Source: Desulfobulbaceae bacterium UBA2213 (lineage in GTDB: Bacteria > Desulfobacterota > Desulfobulbia > Desulfobulbales > Desulfocapsaceae). From it: a stretch of DNA of 7,805 nucleotides. The notes beneath the pieces were generated by a model. It saw only the letters and a program-made list of their open reading frames with translations. It searched no databases and was not told where the DNA came from. Where the stretch lies: positions 7,977 to 15,781 of the forward strand of contig DCUN01000012.1 of the NCBI GenBank assembly GCA_002327225.1, read 5' to 3'. The position numbers and the translations under genes are program-made. Positions 1 through 5,522 of this stretch are shown one piece after another. Positions within the stretch are counted from its first letter, which is position 1. Every line of letters begins with the position of its first letter.

Positions 1-1080
1 CAACTGAACTCTTTTAACGCCATCATCGACCAGTTGAGCCAGCGCCGGGTAATCTATGTGGGTGAAAACCATACCTCAATGGCTGATCACCTGCTCCAGT
101 TCAGGATCATCCAGGCCCTGCACCAGAAGAATCCAGATCTGGCCATTGGCATGGAGATGTTTCCCCGAACCAGTCAACCTGCCCTGGATGCCTATATCAA
201 CAATGACACGACAAGCGAGCAGGACTTTCTCCGCGCCTCGCGTTATTTCGAAGTATGGCGCTACGACTGGCGCTATTTCCGTGACATCTTCAATTACGCC
301 CGCAAACACAAAATTCCAGTGATCGGACTCAATCTGGAAAGAGAGATTGTCAGCAAGATCTTTGAAGACGGTCATACTGATACCCTGAGCGCGGAACAAA
401 AAAAGGCGTTTCCAGAAAACCGTAACCTGGATCTTCCAGGATACACAGAGAGACTGGATGAGGTTCATGGATTTCATGCCCAGAACCAACAGGAAAAAAA
501 AGGAATGCTGAGCGGCTTTATCCAGGCCCAGGCCATATGGGACGAGACCATGGCCGATACCGCCGCAAAGTATTTAAGCGATCATCCTGCCAAGCAGATG
601 GTGATTCTAGCAGGCTCCCAGCACACCCGCAAGGATTCTGGAATCCCACCACGGGTGGCCAGCAGGATAGATGTAAGCCAGGCATCGGTGCTTAACCTCA
701 GCGCCGAAAATAGACTGGCAGACATTACCCAAACTACTGATTTCTTTTTTCTGGCAGACCCTGTTGACCTTGAACCGGTCGGCAAGATGGGCTTGGTGCT
801 TACGGAGGTTAAAGAAGGTGACAAAAAAGGGCTGAAAATCAGCGATATCAGCCCGCAAGGCAAGGCGGGTAAAGCAGGACTGCAAAAAGATGACATCCTG
901 ATTGCTATAAACAGCACTACCATCAACTCAATGGAGGATGTGCGGCTGACTCTCTTGAACAACCGAGTGGGAGACCATGTCAAATTGCGCATCCTGCGCC
1001 AAAAGGAAGGACAAGAAAGCGAAGAAAAAGAGGTGGAGTTAGAACTCTCCAATCTGGAGATGACCAAACCACACCCTTGA
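1..1080 (+). CDS. ChaN family (DUF399) haem-binding-like protein with C-terminal PDZ domain, 5' end cut off
   Basis: The frame is open from the first base (359 codons plus TGA). Eleven sense codons precede the TTG at 34, so the true start and any signal peptide lie outside the window. Residues are counted from the edge. The ChaN/DUF399 domain spans about 12-250. It opens with the strand V-I-Y-V-G-E-N-H (G21, E22, N23, H24). It continues with GMEMFPRTSQ (50-59), the W-R-Y-F-R...Y-A block before IPVIGLN (105-111), AQAIWDETMA (176-185) and AGSQHTRKDSGIPPRV (204-219). A PDZ domain (about 261-336) follows, with the G-K-A-G-L-Q-K-D-D-I-L-I-A-I-N core typical of PDZ ligand grooves, then an acidic tail. 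In family terms, ChaN proteins are often outer-membrane lipoproteins able to bind haem, proposed to act in iron uptake; the PDZ half suggests contact with a peptide or protein partner. The family assignment is firm; haem binding here is inferred. Confidence 0.85.
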   Translation, partial: QLNSFNAIIDQLSQRRVIYVGENHTSMADHLLQFRIIQALHQKNPDLAIGMEMFPRTSQPALDAYINNDTTSEQDFLRASRYFEVWRYDWRYFRDIFNYARKHKIPVIGLNLEREIVSKIFEDGHTDTLSAEQKKAFPENRNLDLPGYTERLDEVHGFHAQNQQEKKGMLSGFIQAQAIWDETMADTAAKYLSDHPAKQMVILAGSQHTRKDSGIPPRVASRIDVSQASVLNLSAENRLADITQTTDFFFLADPVDLEPVGKMGLVLTEVKEGDKKGLKISDISPQGKAGKAGLQKDDILIAINSTTINSMEDVRLTLLNNRVGDHVKLRILRQKEGQESEEKEVELELSNLEMTKPHP

Positions 1081-1126
1081 TTACGCCAGACGGAACATCA
1101 ATAGACCAGGAGTGATTTATTAAAGG

Positions 1127-1591
1127 TTATCTATTCTTGACACCAGGACATTCCTTGATGAGATGCTCAGGATTGGTCTTAAAGTAATCCCAGAATGGAT
1201 AGGCACGACATCCAGAGGGTCGAACAGAATAGATGGAGCATTTCCTCTCTGCTCCCTGAAAAAAAACACATTCCAACCCATACTCGGAAACACGCTCTTT
1301 ACAGGTGAACCTGTTTCCGACCCGATGGAGATATTTCTCGATAAAATCAATGTGGTTCTCCTGCAAGAACTCACAGATCCGATTCACCTCCTGTTGACCA
1401 AGCCAGACGTTACCCGATTCTCCACAGCAACAGTTGCCTGGACATGATTTGCAGGCACTGGGATCAAAAACAAAATCAAAACCATCCATCCGGACACTAT
1501 CCATTTCCCCTCGCCATATCGTTTGACAATCTCGTAAAAAGTCGTTCACCGTCCTCTCACGGTGCTGTTGCTTTTTCAGTTTGAAAAGCAC
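1127..1591 (-). CDS. YkgJ-type cysteine-cluster protein (CxxCxxxCC family)
   Basis: This 154-residue protein has the cysteine layout of the YkgJ/UPF0153 family, which is thought to bind zinc or an Fe-S cluster; its biochemical role is unknown. C47, C50, C54, C55 and C56 form the N-terminal cluster (FDPSACKSCPGNCCCGESG). C97, C108, C118 (ERKCSIYSVRPSGCRAYPF), C128 and C148 complete the set, and C118/C128 sit in the highly conserved C-x-I-Y-x-x-R-P-x-x-C-R-x-Y-P-F motif. The protein is soluble, with no signal peptide or membrane segment. The longest start is GTG at 1591, which has no visible Shine-Dalgarno. An ATG at 1504-1502 (residue 30) is preceded by GAGGGG and is a credible alternative that keeps every motif cysteine. 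The gene converges on the ChaN-PDZ gene with a 46-bp gap and diverges from the SH3 gene. Confidence 0.85.
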   Translation of the reverse strand: MLFKLKKQQHRERTVNDFLRDCQTIWRGEMDSVRMDGFDFVFDPSACKSCPGNCCCGESGNVWLGQQEVNRICEFLQENHIDFIEKYLHRVGNRFTCKERVSEYGLECVFFQGAERKCSIYSVRPSGCRAYPFWDYFKTNPEHLIKECPGVKNR

Positions 1592-1610
1592 ATGCAGAAT
1601 TTACTATAGT
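1581..1610 (+). promoter_or_regulatory. Predicted sigma70-type promoter for the SH3-domain gene
   Basis: TTGAAA (1581-1586, five of six matches to the -35 consensus) and TATAGT (1605-1610, five of six to the -10) are separated by 18 bp. They point at the gene starting at 1711. Transcription would start near 1617 and give a leader of about 95 nt. The -35 box overlaps the first codons of the divergent YkgJ gene if that gene uses its GTG start. The prediction rests on pattern only. Confidence 0.45.
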
Positions 1611-1612
1611 AA
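1601..1612. repeat. Perfect 12-bp palindrome TTACTATAGTAA
   Basis: TTACTATAGTAA equals its own reverse complement. It lies in the 119-bp space between two divergent genes and covers the predicted -10 box of the plus-strand gene. Because it is symmetric it also offers a TATAGT box to the minus strand. It may be an operator or a shared bidirectional -10 element, or a chance A+T-rich palindrome. Confidence 0.4.
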
Positions 1613-1710
1613 GTTATATTCATAAAATATTTCAAGAGAGACTTTATACATGTGTGCTGTCATAAATTTCACTTCATTCCATCGACCCATCGTGAGGAGA
1701 CAATAGAAAA

Positions 1711-2388
1711 ATGTTTAGCTGCCTGAAGAAAAAGCCTTTCGCCACTCCCACAGGATTCTCCCTAGCCCTCCATCTCGCGGTCTCCCTGCTGACCCTTCTA
1801 GCCCTCGTAACAACAGCTGCGGCTGACACCTACGTGGTCTCCAACGATTCTGAAGTACCTGTCAGAAGTGGCCAGGGCACTGAGTACAAAATCCTGTCTC
1901 TTCTGAAAAATGGCGATACGGTGACCTCTCTTGAGGAGGATGGCTACTGGATCAGGGTACGCACGACAACAGGAAGAGAGGGATGGATGCTGAAACGGTA
2001 CCTGAGCAGCAGCGCCCCAGCCATTGATGACGCCTTTTCCTTGCCAATCAACAGCAATCTGACAAACAAACAGACTGAGGCGACCAACACTGCAGGTGAA
2101 CAAAAGTCGAACACCATCCAACCTGAAGTAAATGTCCTTCCAGAAATGACAGAACATCTCCAGCAGGAAAACACTCTTCTACTCCTGGCAGAGCAAAAAC
2201 TGAAAGAAACAAACAAGGAACTGGAGGAGCTTAGAAACAAGTTGGCGCTGGTAACACTGGAGAACAAAGAGCTACAAAAGGATGAGCGGATCAAATGGTT
2301 TCTGGCAGGTGGCGGGGTACTCGTTATCGGCTGGATAATTGGAATGATCTCTTCCAGATCACGGAAACGGAAACCATCACTGCTGTAA
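1711..2388 (+). CDS. YgiM-like SH3-domain protein with coiled coil and C-terminal membrane anchor
   Basis: This 225-residue protein has the full architecture of the YgiM / TIGR04211 'SH3 domain protein' family. A lysine-rich start and hydrophobic stretch (about 16-35) end in TTAAA-DT, so signal peptidase would probably cut after A38. A bacterial SH3b domain follows (39-101: VPVRSGQGTEYKILSLLKNG, then GYWIRVRTTTGREGWMLKRYL). A polar Thr/Asn-rich linker runs to about 146, then a Leu/Glu/Lys coiled coil (147-191), one transmembrane helix (about 196-213) and a basic tail (SRSRKRKPSLL). The topology is inferred as periplasmic SH3 and coiled coil held by the inner membrane. SH3b domains commonly bind peptidoglycan or peptides; the exact role of the family is not established. 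The ATG at 1711 is preceded by GAGGAG (1694-1699), a slightly long spacing. The gene is monocistronic and converges on folP. Confidence 0.85.
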   Translation: MFSCLKKKPFATPTGFSLALHLAVSLLTLLALVTTAAADTYVVSNDSEVPVRSGQGTEYKILSLLKNGDTVTSLEEDGYWIRVRTTTGREGWMLKRYLSSSAPAIDDAFSLPINSNLTNKQTEATNTAGEQKSNTIQPEVNVLPEMTEHLQQENTLLLLAEQKLKETNKELEELRNKLALVTLENKELQKDERIKWFLAGGGVLVIGWIIGMISSRSRKRKPSLL

Positions 2389-2430
2389 GAAGACGACAAC
2401 CTGCCGATAGCACGTACTTTTTTCTTTTTT
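2381..2430 (+). terminator. Possible weak terminator after the SH3-domain gene
   Basis: TGCTGT (2381-2386, overlapping the stop codon) can pair with ATAGCA (2407-2412) through six pairs including one G-U. The loop is long, about 20 nt. Five bases later come two T runs, T6-C-T6 (2418-2430). The T tract fits an intrinsic terminator but the stem is poor, so the call is tentative. Confidence 0.25.
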
Positions 2431-2459
2431 ATTGCTTGTCAATTCTGGTAGAAATGAGC

Positions 2460-2481
2460 GAAAACAGAAGAGCTGGTTTTC
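2460..2481. repeat. Short imperfect inverted repeat between the convergent SH3 and folP genes
   Basis: GAAAACAG (2460-2467) and CTGGTTTTC (2473-2481) form an 8-bp stem with one bulged G and a 5-nt loop. On the minus strand the repeat begins one base after the folP stop codon. It may end or stabilise the ftsH-folP transcript, but no U run follows on that strand, so it is not a standard intrinsic terminator. Confidence 0.35.
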
Positions 2482-2482
2482 T

Positions 2483-3280
2483 TTACACCCCGCCCATTGC
2501 CTCAGCTAACTGGATTGCCTGACGGCTCGAGGAAACATCATGCACCCGGACAATAGACACCCCCTGCATCACTGCAAGAGCTGAGACAACGGCAGTTGCA
2601 AGATCCCGCTCTTCCACCTGAGCGCCGGTAATATCACCCAGGAATCGCTTACGAGAATGGCCGAGCAGGAGAGGTTGCCCCAGAGCGGCAAAAGCAGCAA
2701 GGTTTTTGAGAATGATCAGATTGTGGGTCTTGGTCTTGCCGAAACCGATCCCTGGATCAAGGATAATGCGGCTGCAATCAACGCCCTGGCTCCGCAGCCA
2801 GGAGAGACGCTCGCTGAAAAATTCCATGATCTCAGCCACTACATCCTGATACAGTGGCTCGACCTGCATATCTCCAGGTGTCCCCTGCATGTGCATGATG
2901 ACAACAGGTACCGTGCTTGTACGCACCAGATCGATCATGGCCGGATCATGTCGCAGGGCCGAGACATCATTGATCATATCAGCACCGGCGGCAATGGCCT
3001 GACGCGCGACCTCCGCCTTGCTGGTATCAATAGAGATGGGTAAGGAATATTTTTGACGAATCGCCTGAATGGCGGGAACAACCCGACGAAGCTCTTCTTC
3101 TTCGGAAACGGGCACAGCAAACGGGCGGGTGGACTCTCCACCCACATCAAGCAGGTCAGCGCCAGCTGCAACCAAGACATCCGCCTGGGCCACAGCGCTC
3201 TCCAAACTACTGCAACGCCCGCCGTCAGAAAAAGAATCAGGGGTCACATTGATGATCCCCATAATCCGTACGCCAGACAA
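2483..3280 (-). CDS. folP: Dihydropteroate synthase
   Basis: This enzyme joins 6-hydroxymethyl-7,8-dihydropterin pyrophosphate to p-aminobenzoate to give dihydropteroate, the sulfonamide-sensitive step of folate synthesis. It has 265 residues (E. coli about 282) and a complete TIM-barrel motif set. These are MGIINVTPDSFSDGG (7-21, N11), DVGGESTRP (45-53), SIDTSK (83-88, D85), INDVSAL (103-109, N104), MHMQGTP (129-135), LDPGIGFGK (174-182, D175), LLGHSRKRF (205-213, K211) and VRVHD (244-248, R245 and H247). The start is TTG: AAGGGA lies 8 nt upstream and overlaps the end of ftsH, and an in-frame stop sits just before it. An ATG at residue 7 is also possible, but it has no good Shine-Dalgarno and falls at the edge of the first strand. 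The loop usually reading S-T-R-P-G reads S-T-R-P-F here. The gene is co-transcribed with ftsH upstream. Confidence 0.95.
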   Translation of the reverse strand: MSGVRIMGIINVTPDSFSDGGRCSSLESAVAQADVLVAAGADLLDVGGESTRPFAVPVSEEEELRRVVPAIQAIRQKYSLPISIDTSKAEVARQAIAAGADMINDVSALRHDPAMIDLVRTSTVPVVIMHMQGTPGDMQVEPLYQDVVAEIMEFFSERLSWLRSQGVDCSRIILDPGIGFGKTKTHNLIILKNLAAFAALGQPLLLGHSRKRFLGDITGAQVEERDLATAVVSALAVMQGVSIVRVHDVSSSRQAIQLAEAMGGV

Positions 3281-3285
3281 AAGAA

Positions 3286-5238
3286 TTATCCCTTACTCTC
3301 TACCGTACCGGAAGAGTCCAATGGCACTGTTTCTGCTCTGGTTGATTCATTCTCGGTCTTCTCTTGAGGGGCGGGTTTTGCTTTTTGTTCCTTCTTGAAC
3401 GGTTTTTCCACCGGCACAACCACTGGCTCATATTGACCGGGACGCAACTCAGCCAGAATCTGCTCAATATCATCAAGAACAATAGTCTCTTTCTCCAGCA
3501 ACTCTTCTGCCATCCGCGTAAGGACGTCACGATTCTCTGTCAAAATCGATGTCGTCTGGACCGTGGCCTCCACAATAATATTCTTGACCGCATCATCAAT
3601 CTTCCTGGCAGTTTCCTCACTGAAATCACGATGCTGGGCAATCTCTCGACCAAGAAATATCTGCTCTTCCTTCTTTCCATAGGTAAGAGCTCCCAGTTCA
3701 TCGCTCATCCCCCACTCACAGACCATCCGGCGGGCCATATCCGTGGCCCGCTGCAGGTCATTACCGGCGCCAGTGGTTATCTCATTAAAAATGATCCTTT
3801 CAGCAATCCGACCACCAAAGAGGATGCAGAGAGTGTGTTCAAGAAAAGTCTTGGAATGGGTATATCTTTCTTCTGTCGGCAACTGCATGGTCAGACCAAG
3901 CGCCCGTCCCCGGGGAATAATCGTTACCTTATGAATCGGGTCAGTATCAGGCAGCAATCTGGCAACGAGGGCATGACCAGCCTCATGGTAGGCCGTAACC
4001 TCTTTTTCCTTATCGGTAATGACCATCGAGCGCCGTTCCGCACCCATCAAAATCTTATCCTTGGCCCGGTCCAGCATATCCTTGGTAATCTTTTTGGCAT
4101 CTTCCCTGGCCGCCATAAGGGCCGCCTCATTAATAAGATTTTCCAGATCAGCACCGGAAAAACCAGGCGTGCCACGAGCAATAACCGCCATATCAACATC
4201 TTCAGCCACGCTCTTTGTTTTATTGCCGTAGACCTCCAGGATTTTCTGCCGGCCTTTCACGTCTGGAAGCGGCACGACCACCTGACGGTCAAAGCGGCCG
4301 GGACGGAGCAGGGCGGGATCAAGGACGTCAGGCCTGTTGGTTGCGGCAATGATGATCACGCCCTCATTTTTATCAAAGCCATCCATCTCCACCAGCAACT
4401 GATTCAAGGTCTGTTCACGTTCATCATGGCCGCCGCCTAAGCCCGCGCCACGATGCCGGCCCACTGCGTCTATCTCATCAATAAAGATGATACAGGGGGC
4501 ATTTTTTTTCCCCTGCTCAAAGAGGTCCCGAACCCGTGAAGCGCCGACACCTACAAACATCTCTACAAAATCAGAGCCGGAGATAGTGAAAAAGGGAACG
4601 TCCGCCTCACCGGCAATGGCCTTGGCCAGAAGGGTCTTGCCGGTGCCGGGGGAACCTGCCAGCAACACCCCTTTTGGGATGCGACCACCAAGTTTGGTAA
4701 ACTTCTGCGGATCCCGCAGGAAATCGATAATCTCTTCCAGCTCCTCTTTGGCCTCATCAATGCCGGCGACATCAGCAAAGGTTACATTGTTCTCACCTTT
4801 TTCCTTGAGTTTGGCCTTATTTTTCCCAAACGACATGGCCCCTCCTTTACCGCCCATCTGCATCTGGCGCATGAAGAAGACCCAGACACCAATCAGCAGC
4901 AGCATGGGAAACCAGGAGACAAATATCGTCATCATCCAGGAATCTTTCTGCGCTTCCTTAACCGTAATATCCACGCCGTTTTTTCGCAGGATGGAGATCA
5001 TCTCATTATCGTTAGCTGGAGAGATGGTCTTGAAGGGTTTTCCATCCTGAAGCATTCCTGATATGGTGTTCCCATCAATCCCGACCCTGGTAATGGCCTT
5101 GTTCTCAACCTGGGCCATAAACTCGCCATAGGTCAGGGCGTTCATACTTTCCTGAGGTTTGTTGAAGAGATTAAAAAGCAGGATCATGGTCAAACCAATC
5201 ACCAGCCACATGGATAAATTTTTATAAAAAGTATTCAA
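3286..5238 (-). CDS. ftsH: ATP-dependent zinc metalloprotease FtsH
   Basis: FtsH is the hexameric inner-membrane AAA+ protease that degrades misfolded membrane proteins and selected short-lived regulators. The protein has 650 residues (E. coli 644) and all domains. They are transmembrane helix 1 (about 10-26), a periplasmic domain (about 30-98) and transmembrane helix 2 (about 103-123). Then come Walker A GSPGTGKT (195-202), the pore motif F-V-G (F228), Walker B IIFIDE (250-255) and the second region of homology with arginine fingers R312 and R315. The M41 zinc site is HEAGH (418-422), with third ligand D494 in GAGNDLQ. A Lys/Glu/Pro-rich tail follows residue 600. I chose the TTG at 5238 because GGAGG (5244-5248) lies 5 nt away and the protein then begins M-N-T-F-Y-K-N-L. 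The preceding in-frame TTG at 5241 is only 2 nt from GGAGG. Walker A has Ser where GPPGTGKT is usual. folP follows within 6 nt. Confidence 0.97.
   Translation of the reverse strand: MNTFYKNLSMWLVIGLTMILLFNLFNKPQESMNALTYGEFMAQVENKAITRVGIDGNTISGMLQDGKPFKTISPANDNEMISILRKNGVDITVKEAQKDSWMMTIFVSWFPMLLLIGVWVFFMRQMQMGGKGGAMSFGKNKAKLKEKGENNVTFADVAGIDEAKEELEEIIDFLRDPQKFTKLGGRIPKGVLLAGSPGTGKTLLAKAIAGEADVPFFTISGSDFVEMFVGVGASRVRDLFEQGKKNAPCIIFIDEIDAVGRHRGAGLGGGHDEREQTLNQLLVEMDGFDKNEGVIIIAATNRPDVLDPALLRPGRFDRQVVVPLPDVKGRQKILEVYGNKTKSVAEDVDMAVIARGTPGFSGADLENLINEAALMAAREDAKKITKDMLDRAKDKILMGAERRSMVITDKEKEVTAYHEAGHALVARLLPDTDPIHKVTIIPRGRALGLTMQLPTEERYTHSKTFLEHTLCILFGGRIAERIIFNEITTGAGNDLQRATDMARRMVCEWGMSDELGALTYGKKEEQIFLGREIAQHRDFSEETARKIDDAVKNIIVEATVQTTSILTENRDVLTRMAEELLEKETIVLDDIEQILAELRPGQYEPVVVPVEKPFKKEQKAKPAPQEKTENESTRAETVPLDSSGTVESKG
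3288..3295 (-). promoter_or_regulatory. folP ribosome binding site overlapping the ftsH stop codon
   Basis: On the minus strand the ftsH end reads G-A-G-A-G-T-A-A-G-G-G-A-T-A-A, and its AAGGGA lies 8 nt before the TTG of folP. The same bases thus serve as the last ftsH codons and the folP Shine-Dalgarno. This favours translational coupling and supports the TTG start over the downstream ATG. Confidence 0.6.
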
Positions 5239-5258
5239 CAAAACCTCCGGTGGTTTCA
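5239..5258 (-). promoter_or_regulatory. Hairpin enclosing the ftsH Shine-Dalgarno
   Basis: On the minus strand AAACC-ACCGGA-GGTTT (5256 down to 5241) forms five Watson-Crick pairs, extended by two G-U pairs. The Shine-Dalgarno GGAGG (5244-5248) has its first bases in the loop and its last two in the stem. A second AAACC lies just upstream and could pair with the same GGTTT. The fold could limit ribosome access; this is inferred from pairing by eye. Confidence 0.35.
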
Positions 5259-5277
5259 GGTTTTTTTAATTTAACAG

Positions 5278-5302
5278 CACTCTCCTGGATATTACGGGAG
5301 TG
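5278..5302 (-). other. Stem-loop in the predicted ftsH 5' leader
   Basis: CACTCTCC (5278-5285) pairs with GGGAGTG (5296-5302) as seven pairs with one bulged base and a 10-nt loop. It lies between the predicted promoter and the ftsH start, so it would sit in the leader RNA. No U run follows on the minus strand, so it is not a standard terminator for carB. Confidence 0.35.
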
Positions 5303-5316
5303 AGTAATGGTTTTTA

Positions 5317-5346
5317 ATTATGTCATTCAACAGTAAGACTGAACAA
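5317..5346 (-). promoter_or_regulatory. Possible ftsH-folP promoter with extended -10
   Basis: On the minus strand TGACATAAT (5325-5317) fits an extended -10 element (TG-N followed by CATAAT, five of six matches). A weak -35 TTGTTC (5346-5341) lies 18 bp upstream. Transcription would begin near 5310, giving a leader of about 70 nt. The rest of the 284-bp space between carB and ftsH (5239-5522) holds A/T tracts but no convincing gene and no clear carB terminator. Confidence 0.3.
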
Positions 5347-5522
5347 GACATTGTCGAGACTTGATCCTCTTTTTTCAACAAGCAGATCAAATTTCAATTT
5401 TTTTTCTTCAGGAGCCGTTACATTTCACCGGATATGAATGTCCCCGTGTCACTCTCCATGGACGGATAAAACACGACAGCCGGTTACAACATTCCAATGC
5501 TGCGGATCATTTTGAACAACGG

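Noticed and set aside
34..36. The TTG at 34 as the start of the ChaN-PDZ gene
   Set aside because: The frame stays open to base 1, no Shine-Dalgarno precedes the TTG, and starting there would leave no room for the signal peptide or lipobox expected of this family.
1081..1126. A bidirectional terminator between the convergent ChaN-PDZ and YkgJ genes
   Set aside because: I found no stem of useful length and no T run in these 46 bases.
3364..4440. A 358-codon open frame on the plus strand opposite ftsH
   Set aside because: It is antisense to the conserved ftsH ATPase and protease core, shows no recognisable domain, and reads like the complement of FtsH codons.
5398..5405. A T8 run in the carB-ftsH gap as a terminator
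   Set aside because: It reads as T only on the plus strand, where no gene ends nearby, and no stable stem directly precedes it.
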